Source: Entamoeba histolytica HM-1:IMSS (taxonomy: Eukaryota; Evosea; Mastigamoebida; Endamoebidae). From it: DNA of 24,805 bases. The DNA lies in NCBI RefSeq assembly GCF_000208925.1, contig NW_001914876.1, positions 3,081 through 27,885 of the forward strand, read 5' to 3'. Under the pieces are notes generated by a model that saw nothing but the letters and a program-made list of their open reading frames with translations, did not search any database and was not told the origin of the DNA. A program made the translations under genes and the position numbers. Positions 11,401 through 19,409 of the stretch are shown here, piece by piece (position 1 is the stretch's first letter; each line of letters starts with the position of its first letter).

Positions 11401-11725
11401 TTTAATATTTTATTTTGGATGGGGATTTGTGTATGGTTTAATTACATGGATTCCTCCATTTACTATTGGATGGGATATGTTTGGTTTAATTTATCAATTA
11501 ATATTAACTCCTTCATTCTATCTTCTTATCTTACTTCCACCTTTGTTACTTGGTGCAAAAGAAATGGTAGTATTATTTGTGAAGACTGTAGTTAAGAAAG
11601 ATGAGAAACGAATGAGTGAAGAAGCGGATGATAAATTCAGAAAAACCAAAAAACGATTTAATGATGTACCAAAAAATGACAAAGAACTTTTCTTAATTGC
11701 AACTTCAACCCATTTTGTTCAATGA
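8429..11725 (+). CDS. P4-ATPase, phospholipid flippase
   Basis: The 1098-residue length and motif order fit a complete P4-type ATPase that moves phospholipids from the outer or lumenal to the cytosolic leaflet. Visible landmarks are the N-terminal EQFRKLANIYF of the first membrane span and PADILLL followed by DGETTLK (D175) in the actuator domain. The family PISL motif is at 338-341, and DKTGTLTQN has the phosphorylated Asp at 389. SDRKRMSVIV and KGAD (564-567) are in the nucleotide-binding domain, TGDK is at 676, and GDGAND is at 779-784. GISGEEG, SDYAISQFRFL, FYKN and the NGYSG block lead into six C-terminal spans. The usual Asn of DGETN is Thr. The C-terminal tail is short and basic. Partner CDC50-type subunits are not encoded nearby. 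Substrate and compartment cannot be read from the sequence. Confidence 0.97.
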   Translation: MNEEKTPLISKPIHNKLRKIVISAGNCYHENYHNLVSNKVKTSKYNLFTFLPLVLLEQFRKLANIYFLIISIFQVIPGLSPTGRFTTLLPLCIVIIVSMIKEFYEDIKRHKDDKTINTKKVQCWKNEEWKQIQWKDIKVGDILLVKRKEAIPADILLLSSSEPNGSCYVETSQLDGETTLKIKESLTSTRVYQIGMNHNEKHEIEVDEPNPDLFSFKGKIIGKKQEAIGIDQLVLRGSIIEDTEWIIGVTVYIGNETKQLQNAKGIKIKRSSIERTSNVFVIGMFILELTFALISTIMGTIWRVNNKYYWYLETQDKVIPNYITTFITFVILYNNLVPISLYISLEIVRIGQAYFINHDFDMVHKGKFAEVRTSNLNEQLGLVDYIFADKTGTLTQNLMEFKTCFVDGVVYGSKNNEPPLIKNTSSLSLGDESHIDNSSYEIQEFDDRKYVNFNPTQIKNDAKYTKHVNDFLRTLALCNTVTINTHTIHITYQASSNDEAALVHAASCCGFELCERTNDKMVINNQITNEKEEYKLLHIIPFDSDRKRMSVIVERNGCIMLYIKGADTTVLPLTKTNQQEMEQIQNQIDSFALEGYRVLVAGVRNITNIYEKWKIMWEDAINNVKEREELIIKASQSIEQEIEIVGISGIEDKLQSGVTEAIEKLKEAGIKVWVLTGDKKETAFNIAKSCNLFKEDVFTINGMTLNEVKEQVKQSICLNERNYIIDGRCIELIVQLEKNILKEMLMNAEAVVCCRCAPSQKAKIVEEVKRFGGTTLSIGDGANDCSMIRAAHVGIGISGEEGLHAVRSSDYAISQFRFLVKLLLVHGRYNYRRLSYVILYSFYKNIVMYLTQFSFLFFNGYSGTSLFENWTLSIYNVLFTLLPIIVFGIFDRDVLPETLIMKPHLYKSIKSLFSYKTLLLWVIEALIVSTMVFFIPFSVCITENNTMNGLGFGMYGFGYIVYTIVMLTVTLKVILFSHEFNFIQYIAYGGSLIFYFGWGFVYGLITWIPPFTIGWDMFGLIYQLILTPSFYLLILLPPLLLGAKEMVVLFVKTVVKKDEKRMSEEADDKFRKTKKRFNDVPKNDKELFLIATSTHFVQ

Positions 11726-11879
11726 ACATCTCTTAATAAAAGAAATAACTGAATTATTTGTTTTCATTTCTGTGGTTGAGATGATAAGATTGTATCTTTA
11801 ATAATGAGTTATCACACCCAAAATGAAAAGACAAATATATATAAAGAGATGATAATTAAAAAAATAATGTTGCGAATTG

Positions 11880-12323
11880 ATGATTTGGCATTTTAAACAA
11901 TTAAACCAATTCACACAAGAAGAAGTAGACCAAGTTTATACAATCAGAAAAGAAGTTTTTTCTGAAGGTGGAGAAAAAGATCTTGGACATCCACCTATGG
12001 ACGAAAGTGATCAATATTGCTATCATTCATTTGGTTGGGATGAAAATGGTATTGTTTGTTATTGTCGTGTTATTCAAGAAGAACAAGGAATATATAAAAT
12101 TGCACGTGTTCTTGTCCATCAAAACCACAGAAGAAAAGGAATGGGACAAAAACTGATTAATTATACTTGTGATCAAATAAAGAATTTATTTGATGGTAAA
12201 AAAGTGATTCTTTCAGCATTAGAAGATATTCACACAATGTATTTGAAAATAGGATTTAATAAAACTGGGTCTTTCTGTGATTTCAATGGAATTCCTGCAA
12301 TAGACATGCAAAGAGAACTTTAA
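11880..12323 (+). CDS. elaA: ElaA-type GNAT N-acetyltransferase
   Basis: This 147-residue protein matches bacterial ElaA along its whole length. It opens with WHFKQL and has an IRKEVF segment matching the RxxVFVVEQ block of the family. It continues with a D-D region, a central CYCRV strand, and the acetyl-CoA-binding ARVLVHQNHRRKGMGQKL loop (RRxGxG/A type). It ends with MYLKIGF and GIPAIDM, matching the family FYxxxGF and GIPHIxM. I place the start at ATG 11880-11882; the frame extends upstream only through a TTG. A TATA-like A/T run (about 11832-11846) lies about 35 nt upstream. The acyl acceptor of ElaA proteins is not settled. The family is mainly bacterial, so acquisition by lateral transfer is plausible, but base composition now matches the neighbours. 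Confidence 0.92.
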   Translation: MIWHFKQLNQFTQEEVDQVYTIRKEVFSEGGEKDLGHPPMDESDQYCYHSFGWDENGIVCYCRVIQEEQGIYKIARVLVHQNHRRKGMGQKLINYTCDQIKNLFDGKKVILSALEDIHTMYLKIGFNKTGSFCDFNGIPAIDMQREL

Positions 12324-12766
12324 ATTGATTTCTTTCTTTTATAAAAAGTCATTATTCTATATAATAAGATTTTCTAATTCTTAATAAACAAATTTAGTGT
12401 TTGTTCATTGTTAAAGGTTTTTTTAACTTTAATATTGAATCATTTATTTAATCATGTCTATTTTGGATATTGTAAATTACCCTCAAATATAAAAATGAAT
12501 TAAATTTAAAAGATGTAAGAATGAATGAAAAATTATAACAAAGTAAATTGTTGATTATAAATCTATAAACTTCTTCCAAATTAAATGTTTAATAAACCTT
12601 TTAAGAAGAAATAGAGAAATTAACTTGATAAAAGATTTTGTTTATTTCAAGAATTTAGTGTTATTTAATTATTAAAAATAAGACTTATAAAGAAATGAAA
12701 TAAATCAATCAATCACTTATCTTTTCTTTCACCTTGAATTTATGATAGTTTCCGTTTTAATTAATA
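12324..12766. other. Convergent 3' intergenic region
   Basis: This 443-bp A+T-rich spacer lies between the stop codons of the ElaA-type gene and NOL10, which face each other, so it should hold both 3' UTRs and polyadenylation sites. Two short inverted repeats lie close together: AACAAA/TTTGTT (12387-12405) and GTTAAA/TTTAAC (12410-12427). Stems of six base pairs are common by chance in such sequence. No gene was found within it. Confidence 0.5.
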
Positions 12767-14102
12767 TTAATCATTTTGTTTAAGAGCCATAGCCCGTTGA
12801 TATAATTTGATGTGCATGAAATAACCATGCATGTAAGGTCGTAAATATTCAGAACCAATGAATGAATCCATTCCAAGGTCATGTAATTCTTGTTTAGTAA
12901 CAAAATGAAAATCATCATAAACTGCAGTTGGCTCATCTTCTAATTCTTCTGTTAAATTTTCCAAGAAACTACACCATGAAGGTGCAATTCCTAATGAAGG
13001 AATATAATATATCTGTAATTTAGAGAAATCACCTGCAAGAACACATAATCCAGAGTCTTTTGCAATAGCAACATCAGTAATAACAGATCTTCTATTAGCT
13101 TCAAGTGGAACAACTAATTTACCATTAGATTTATTAGAGAAACGAACAATATTTGCATCAGCAGTAACTAAGAATTCACCATTTTGTGTTGTATGATATA
13201 ATGTTTTAACAATAGGAATTCTATTTTGATGATAACTAGATAAAATTGGTTTTGAAGAACGTAAGTCATAAGTAAGAACATTACCATTAGATGTTCCTAC
13301 TGTCATTTGAAGATTCCCATCATATGCAATTGAAGTTACATCAATGGATGTCAATGTTTTACCATTTACATCCAATTTATTCACAACTCCTGCATTAACA
13401 TCTAATACACTAACTTCTTCTTCTGTCATTGGATCTATGACGCTAACAATTCCACCTTCACATCCACAAAATAATAATTGATATTTTTCTGATATGTCAA
13501 GACAATTAACAACATAATTCATTGGAATTGATTCATAAAATTTACCTTCATATAAATTGATAATATCTAAATTATTTGGAGTAGCAATATATGTATTACA
13601 ATTACTTGGTAAATACTTAAAATCTCTTCCTGTTTTTGGAACTTTAATTTTACATTGAATTCCTCCTTTATTATGAAATTCAATTGTTTTATCAGTTAAT
13701 AAAAACATTAATTTTGAATAGTCTTCCTCAAGAAACTACACCAATTAATTATAAATTTTATTTTTTGATTATATTATTATTTAAATAACTATTAAAACAA
13801 ACTTCAAATTTGGTAATTTCAGCATCTAAATTTCTTTCAAATTTCTGTGATAATTGATCTAATTCAAACATTCTAATCCTTGGTGGATACATTCCAGTAG
13901 CACCAAGAAATTGTCCATCAGGAGAAAACTTAACGTTTTGAGAATTTACTGGAAATTCAGTGTCTTGAATTAATTCAATTCTTTTTTGGAAATCTTCATC
14001 TTTTCTTAACTCTTTTTTCTTTTTTTGACTTAACCATTGTGGTAGTGTTTTTCCTGCTGTTAAATTATATACTTTCACACCACCAGTCTCCGTTGTTTTC
14101 AT
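12767..14102 (-). CDS. NOL10: NOL10/Enp2, nucleolar SSU-processome WD40 protein (two exons)
   Basis: The coding exons are 13803-14102 and 12767-13735, joined in phase by a 67-nt intron to give 422 residues. Exon 1 carries the family N-terminus (VKVYNLTAGKTLPQWLS, RRIELIQD-like RIELIQDTEFP, DGQFLGATGMYPPRIRMFE, QLSQKFERNLDAE). Exon 2 resumes with EEDYSKLMFL, then KVPKTGRDF, VGTSNGNVLTYDLRSSKP, LGIAPSWCSFLENLTEELE, TAVYDDFHFVTKQELHDLG, and SEYLRPYMHGYFM. NOL10/Enp2 acts in the nucleolus in 40S ribosome assembly. The protein ends shortly after the propeller, whereas human NOL10 is about 690 residues and carries a NUC153 segment and a charged tail; these are absent. I place the start at ATG 14100-14102, because the frame extends upstream only to a TTG. 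Reading the two frames as separate genes would be wrong. Confidence 0.95.
13736..13802 (-). other. Intron of NOL10 (67 nt)
   Basis: On the minus strand it starts GTTTGT (13802-13797) and ends GTGTAG (13741-13736), the Entamoeba pattern. Removing it joins KFE to FLEEDYSKL in phase 0 and restores collinearity with NOL10 proteins of other eukaryotes. Confidence 0.95.
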
Positions 14103-14208
14103 TACCAATTGTTTTTCCTAATTCCTTTTTTAGGGTTATTTTTATAGTTTTCAATAATTTTTTTCCAATTTCTTTTTGATGTTTTAAACCAACAACTAAA
14201 ACACTCAC

Positions 14209-15717
14209 TTATTCATTGTCCAATTTATAATTCTTCAAAATGTTTGTTAAGTCGTCATTTGTTGCAATTTCATCTTCTTCTTTATCATCTATGATGAATG
14301 GGTTAATTGGTTTTAGTTCTGGTTCATTAAGACATTGTAAGACTTTATCAACATTATCATTACTTACAATAACACGTAATTTACCTTTAGACTTTACTTT
14401 GCTTTTGTCAATCTCAATATTCTTTCCAGACTCAATCATTTTTTTAATATCTTCTGGAGATTGATCTTCAATTTTCTCAAATTCTTCTTTGTTAATCATT
14501 TTCTTGACAAGATCCAAGAATTTATAATCATTATTAATTATCTTTTTTCTTAGGAATTCTAAGACATCAGTTTCTTCTATTTCATCACTTCCATCTTCTA
14601 TCTTCTTTATTTCTTTAGTTTGTTCTTCTTTTTTCTTTTCATTAATATCCTCTTCATGTAATTGTAATGTACCAAGTAATTCATCATCACTTTCTTGGTC
14701 ATTATCTTCTTCTTCATTCTTTTCAGAGTAAGTGTTATAAATTGTATTGTTTTGTTGTTGTAAGGCAACTATGGCATGTGTTTTTTCATCATTAGTGAGA
14801 GGTAATTTGTCAATGAATATGTCCATTCCAAAATCGAATGCAGGAAGAAGTGTAGTAAGTTTGAGACGATATTCTGGATGGGTAGCAATTGGATTTCCTT
14901 TTAGAGATACTTCAACTAATGAGTACATTTTTGAGAAAGTCTCTTTGAGATGGTTATAATCAAAAATCTTGTTATTTTGAATTGATAAATTCACTAGATT
15001 GAAATAGGATGATAAATTAGTAATAGACGTGATTGAATTGTGATCGAGATTCAACGTTGAAATGGAACCAACATATCTTGATTTAATACGTTGAATTTTA
15101 TTATTTGATATTAACAATGTATCTAATGGTCTATCTGCAATATTTTCCAATACACTAATGGAATTATAACTCAAATCTAACCATTCTAACTTTGGAAAAT
15201 GTGTTTGGTTAAAGACTTTTGGAGGGATTTTAGTAATACCACAATTTCGAAGTGCAAGTTTTTTTAGTTGTTTCCAAGGACATTCAGGTTGAAGAAAGAG
15301 ACTTATTTGTATTGAAGGAATAACACAACCAATAATTTGGAGGTTAATCAATTCATCTTTTAAATTTCCGAATTGTAAGTTGAGTTGACAATGAAGATTT
15401 TCTATAATAAGTTGTTTAAGATGAACAAAATTGCAAAATTGAAATGGTAAAATGATATTGGGTTTATTTGATATTTCTTTTGGACAAACAATTCGAAGTG
15501 CATTTAACGTTTGAAATGGAGATACAGTACTTGTTAGAAGTTCTTGTGATTCTCCATATGCTTCATTTGTCATTCCATTAAATAACTCGACAATTGGAGC
15601 AGAAATTGTTGTTATTGGATTTGATGAAACAATAATTTCTTTTTGTTCTATATTTGTTTGTGAAAGATATTTAATAACAAATTGTTGAATAGACTCTTGT
15701 AATTGTGTTTGTTTCAT
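14209..15717 (-). CDS. Leucine-rich-repeat protein with STK11IP (LKB1-interacting)-like architecture
   Basis: This is a 502-residue protein. Residues about 1-110 form a degenerate N-terminal region with an ILPFQFCNFVHLKQLIIENL segment that resembles the FPFKSLRHLELRGV block of STK11IP. LRRs run from about 110 to 290: KLALRNCGITKIP, LEWLDLSYNSISVL, LDTLLISNNKIQRI, ISTLNLDHNSITSI, LVNLSIQNNKI. They close with SLVEVSLKGNPIATHPEYR, the cap motif seen in STK11IP and nischarin. The rest is a long acidic, Lys/Glu-rich coiled-coil-like tail. STK11IP binds the kinase LKB1 in animals, and whether that applies here is unknown. No PX or PH domain is visible, and the protein is much shorter than human STK11IP. 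A generic LRR scaffold is the alternative. The start is ATG 15715-15717. Confidence 0.9.
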   Translation of the reverse strand: MKQTQLQESIQQFVIKYLSQTNIEQKEIIVSSNPITTISAPIVELFNGMTNEAYGESQELLTSTVSPFQTLNALRIVCPKEISNKPNIILPFQFCNFVHLKQLIIENLHCQLNLQFGNLKDELINLQIIGCVIPSIQISLFLQPECPWKQLKKLALRNCGITKIPPKVFNQTHFPKLEWLDLSYNSISVLENIADRPLDTLLISNNKIQRIKSRYVGSISTLNLDHNSITSITNLSSYFNLVNLSIQNNKIFDYNHLKETFSKMYSLVEVSLKGNPIATHPEYRLKLTTLLPAFDFGMDIFIDKLPLTNDEKTHAIVALQQQNNTIYNTYSEKNEEEDNDQESDDELLGTLQLHEEDINEKKKEEQTKEIKKIEDGSDEIEETDVLEFLRKKIINNDYKFLDLVKKMINKEEFEKIEDQSPEDIKKMIESGKNIEIDKSKVKSKGKLRVIVSNDNVDKVLQCLNEPELKPINPFIIDDKEEDEIATNDDLTNILKNYKLDNE

Positions 15718-15868
15718 AACGTCTTGTCAGTTGTCAGTATCATTTTCAGTTTTTCTTTTTTTTTAGTTCAAAGTTAATGAAAAATTCCAACAACATCATT
15801 ATCAATGTTGATTAACAAGTAGTTATTAACATAATTTAATCACAAAAAAAAAGAAATAACAATTACAT

Positions 15869-17383
15869 TTATTCTAACACAACATTAGGACATCCACTAA
15901 TATCAAAATGACATTGAGTATTTTCACCATCAATTTTTAATTGTTTTAGTTCAGTACAATTAATAAGTTTAACATTTTTAACAGATTTACTTATTTCTAA
16001 TGTTTTAATATTACATGAATAAAGAGAAATAGATTCAAGATGTTTTGTTTGATTTAAAGGACTTAACGATGTTACTTTACAATACTTTAATTCTACAGAA
16101 ACAATAGATTCTGGAAGATGAATACATGATTTTTTATAATGAAACATTCTTAAAAAAGTGAGTTGTGTAAGAGAAGCTAATCCTAATGGATGATATTCTG
16201 GATTTGGAAGATCAGAGTCTTCTTGATCATCTTCTTGGTCATAAGTAACTTCTAATCTTTTTAAAGACAAAGGAAATCCAACAATTCTTTTTCTTCGTTC
16301 ATATGATTGAAAAACTAAAGAAGTTAAATTCGTTAGATTACATAAATTGTATTGTGTTCTTTTCTCTAATGTAGATTCTTTAAATACTAATTGTCTTAAT
16401 TCAACTTGATTTTCTACTTCAAGAGGTAATTGACCAGTGATACTAAGTTTATATGTATTTTTTGGAATAAAACTATAAGGATTAGCATATCTTAAAGTAA
16501 TAGTAGGACAATATAATTGAATAAATTTGAATTGTTCTTCATTTAATTTGTTTATCTCTCTTTGTTCATTACCATTCTCATTTAATTCTTCTTGTTCATA
16601 ATAATTGTCATCAATACAATACCCTTTTGAACATATTCCTGAAGATAATAAAATATCACTTGTTTTTGCTTGTGATACAAGTAATGGATCATCTAATACA
16701 ATTTTCCATTGTGTTGGTAATAATTGTTTTATTTCAATAATTTGTTCATAACAATATGCTTTACTAATAATTATAAATCCAATTTCAGGATTGAATAATT
16801 TAGTAAATGTATTAAGTACTTCTTTATGTTTGTTATTTGTTAAATCTGATGAACTGATGATTAAATGCTTTACACTAAATGTTGAAACAATTTCATGTAT
16901 TTTTTCTTGAGTTAATACTTTAGCAAGAGCATCACAAATAACATTAATTGATTTGACTTGTTTTGCTCTTTCAAATATTCCTTGAAGACGAAGAATGTCT
17001 TGTCCAAGAAAATGGGGATATACATATCTTACTGTTGTAAATTGAGAACATAAAGCAGCTATACCTTCCCATTGAATTGCATCATCTGTATCTTCAATAC
17101 TCACTTCAATATTTTTATTTAATGCATATTTAATACCAACAGCATTGATAATATCATTAATTTTACCTTTAATTGTCTTTAAATTAGGTGATAATATAAT
17201 TTCTTTTTTAGTAAATGAATGATTGATATTGGTGTTAGTTGTTAGTGTTGTAATGACTTTTTGACATTTCTTATTAATCATTGTAAAAGTTATTAAATCA
17301 TTAATTGATCCTAAATATTGGATTATAGAACGTATTTCCACATTCCCCAATAAACTATGAATATTATGTTGTGTGTTAATCAT
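15869..17383 (-). CDS. F-box-like and leucine-rich-repeat protein, Entamoeba-type family
   Basis: This is a 504-residue protein. The N-terminal about 45 residues (VEIRSIIQYLGSINDLITFTMINKKCQKVI) fit the F-box-like opening common in a large family of Entamoeba LRR proteins. The middle is a poorly conserved helical/beta region with an acidic linker at about 265-285. The C-terminal third has irregular LRRs (LCNLTNLTSLVF, SLKRLEVTYD, SLTQLTFLRMF, SIVSVELKYCKVTSLSPL, KHLESISLYSCNIKTLEI). Such proteins may act as substrate adaptors of SCF-type ubiquitin ligases, but this is inference because the F-box match is weak. The start is ATG 17381-17383. Three phased ATGTGA boxes lie about 285-315 bp upstream. 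Confidence 0.88.
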   Translation of the reverse strand: MINTQHNIHSLLGNVEIRSIIQYLGSINDLITFTMINKKCQKVITTLTTNTNINHSFTKKEIILSPNLKTIKGKINDIINAVGIKYALNKNIEVSIEDTDDAIQWEGIAALCSQFTTVRYVYPHFLGQDILRLQGIFERAKQVKSINVICDALAKVLTQEKIHEIVSTFSVKHLIISSSDLTNNKHKEVLNTFTKLFNPEIGFIIISKAYCYEQIIEIKQLLPTQWKIVLDDPLLVSQAKTSDILLSSGICSKGYCIDDNYYEQEELNENGNEQREINKLNEEQFKFIQLYCPTITLRYANPYSFIPKNTYKLSITGQLPLEVENQVELRQLVFKESTLEKRTQYNLCNLTNLTSLVFQSYERRKRIVGFPLSLKRLEVTYDQEDDQEDSDLPNPEYHPLGLASLTQLTFLRMFHYKKSCIHLPESIVSVELKYCKVTSLSPLNQTKHLESISLYSCNIKTLEISKSVKNVKLINCTELKQLKIDGENTQCHFDISGCPNVVLE

Positions 17384-18324
17384 AAGAAGTGAATTAATGA
17401 GATTTATGAGGATCTAAAAATTAAATACCACAATGAATAGAAGAAGAAATATGATGTAATTCTATTCTTCTTATTTTCTCTTTCCTTCTGACTTAAACAA
17501 ACAAAAAAAGCACATTCTTCTATTACTATTTTTTTTATCATAATCTACCAACAAAAAAGAGAAGTATTGTTAGTTCATATTCTGTTTCTTTCCATTTAAC
17601 CCTTCTCCTAGACACCAAACAAACTTTTTTTGTGTTGTCTTCTTTTGTAGAAATTAACCATCTTTCTCATGTGAATTTCATGTGAGTCTAATGTGAACAT
17701 TTAATCCAGTTTGATATGAACTTTTTTTGAAGAAAAAAGAATAAAGAGTTAATTTAAGATAAGTGTTATATCACATCAACTAATGATATTCATCAATACT
17801 TCAGATGATGAAATGACAGCTTTTTGTATATCAAAATAATTAAGCATAAAACTATTGTTCTGAGACAATAATTAGATAAAGATGAAATAAAGTATTTGTA
17901 AAAGAAATGCATAATCATCAAAGTTATGTCAAAAATACGTTAATAAAAGAGTAATTATTCTTTTGTTTTATGAAAATAACATTGGTGTTAATAAGCAAAA
18001 TTAGTCTTATATTTGAATAAATAAAAGAAGATTATTAATAACTAGACATTGTAACTTTCAAAGACTCAAGCAAAATCATCTAAATAGTTAGTGTTATAGA
18101 AGTAAAGGAATAATAAATAAAGGTTATTATTATTCTTTGTAGTAATGGATATAATAAATTAGAGTGCTTGGTATTATCTTTACTCAAAATACATTGTTTT
18201 TTTGATAATGCAACACTGAATTAATGAATTAAAATATTATGACGATTTTAACATTTCAATTGCTACATAAAGTAGAATAAAAAAGATAAAAAAATATAAC
18301 TAGTTGGTATTAAAAATTCATATT
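17384..18324. other. Intergenic region upstream of the F-box-like gene and downstream of ATG4
   Basis: This 941-bp stretch separates two minus-strand genes. The part near 17384-17720 should contain the promoter of the F-box-like gene. It is T/C-rich on the plus strand and includes the phased triple repeat at 17667-17696. The part near 18324 should hold the ATG4 3' UTR. No open reading frame of supportable length and no RNA gene were seen. Confidence 0.55.
17667..17696. repeat. Three 8-bp T(C/A)ATGTGA units at exact 11-bp spacing
   Basis: The units TCATGTGA, TCATGTGA and TAATGTGA start at 17667, 17678 and 17689. The pitch of 11 bp is close to one DNA helical turn, so all three would face the same side. 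They lie 284-313 bp upstream of the minus-strand F-box-like start. A protein-binding array is possible, but no known Entamoeba factor is assigned to this sequence. Confidence 0.45.
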
Positions 18325-19317
18325 TTATTTAATTAAATCAATATCATCATCATCTAATGATATAAAATCATCTGAATTTAATTCTTTCTCCGTTTCGTCT
18401 TTAAACGTGAATAATTTAGAAAATGTTTTATTTTCAAATGATTTCTTGAAATGTTCATAATCATTAGCATGTTTAACTAAAAAAACTAATGATATTGATG
18501 GATCCATCTTAGAATAAAGCATACTTTTATTATCTTTACAAAAGTAACTTTGATATGACCAATCTCCTTTCATATCAATTGCATTTTGTGTTGTGTGAGG
18601 ATCAAGAAAGTATAAATTAGTTCCATCAAATGTGTGGAAGTAATGAGCATATCCTGGTTTTCCACCAATCATTCCCATACATTGTGGAATATCAAAAATT
18701 GTTTTTAATAATGGTTTAAATTCGTTTTCAGGTGATTCTGGACCAAGTCGTAATGGAACAAAGATTATACATGGATTAAATCCCCCACCATCTTTAATCA
18801 ACTCTTCAATCTTCGATCCAATAATACTTCCTAATTTAGCAACATACCCACGTGTTCTAAAGACTCTCATTTCATTAATATGTTCTGCAGCTATATCAGA
18901 AGCAAATGATGGTCCCCACCATTGCCCTTCAGTAACTCCTCTTGTAGATGCTCTTGCAACTAACCTGTGAATAGAAAATAAACTTCCAGTTGAATCTCCA
19001 AACAAATTAATAATTGATTTTATATGAAAAATGTTCCTTTCTGTATTTATACAATTATCTTCATATTTCCAGTTATTTCCAAGAACAATTGAAAGAAATG
19101 TTTGTGCAAGTGCCATTTGTAATGACCTAATCATACATCCCCATCCTGAGTCTGTAGTTTTTTCTTTAATTAAAGGCATATTTTTTCTGTATGTAATCCA
19201 AATAGTATGTTTTACAAAATCATCAATATCTTTTTTATTTTCTCGTTTTTTAGGTACTTCAGTTTCATTTTCTCCCAAGGCAATAGCTTCAATCACATTT
19301 AAAGAGCCAACTTCCAT
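18325..19317 (-). CDS. ATG4: ATG4 cysteine protease (peptidase C54)
   Basis: This 330-residue protein is a complete ATG4, which trims the C-terminus of Atg8 and releases it from lipid in autophagy. The catalytic Cys is C61 in TTDSGWGCMIRSLQMALAQ. The Asp/His pair is D239 and H241 in LYFLDPHTTQ. Other family blocks are GQWWGPSFASD (about 131-141), IFVPLRLGPE (185-194) and PQCMGMIGGKPGYAHYF (211-227). The tail is acidic and contains DDFISL (F318-L321), which fits an LC3-interacting (LIR) motif in a position like that of human ATG4B. The gene starts at ATG 19315-19317 and is divergent from POLD2 with 92 bp between start codons. No membrane span or targeting signal is seen. Confidence 0.97.
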   Translation of the reverse strand: MEVGSLNVIEAIALGENETEVPKKRENKKDIDDFVKHTIWITYRKNMPLIKEKTTDSGWGCMIRSLQMALAQTFLSIVLGNNWKYEDNCINTERNIFHIKSIINLFGDSTGSLFSIHRLVARASTRGVTEGQWWGPSFASDIAAEHINEMRVFRTRGYVAKLGSIIGSKIEELIKDGGGFNPCIIFVPLRLGPESPENEFKPLLKTIFDIPQCMGMIGGKPGYAHYFHTFDGTNLYFLDPHTTQNAIDMKGDWSYQSYFCKDNKSMLYSKMDPSISLVFLVKHANDYEHFKKSFENKTFSKLFTFKDETEKELNSDDFISLDDDDIDLIK

Positions 19318-19409
19318 GAAAGATGTTTAAATCACAAAATACAAGTTTTTAATCTTATTTTTCTTTTTCATCTTCAAAAAAAATCTTAAAACAAAAAATT
19401 CTAAAAGGA
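19318..19409. promoter_or_regulatory. Short bidirectional promoter between ATG4 and POLD2
   Basis: Only 92 bp separate the two divergent ATG codons, so both core promoters and both 5' UTRs must lie within it or run into the opposite gene. It is A/T-rich with poly(T) and poly(A) runs. An initiator-like AAAAATTCT lies at 19394-19402, just before the POLD2 start. On the minus strand a GATTTAAAC box lies about 8 nt before the ATG4 start, which is too close for a normal TATA role. Confidence 0.6.
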
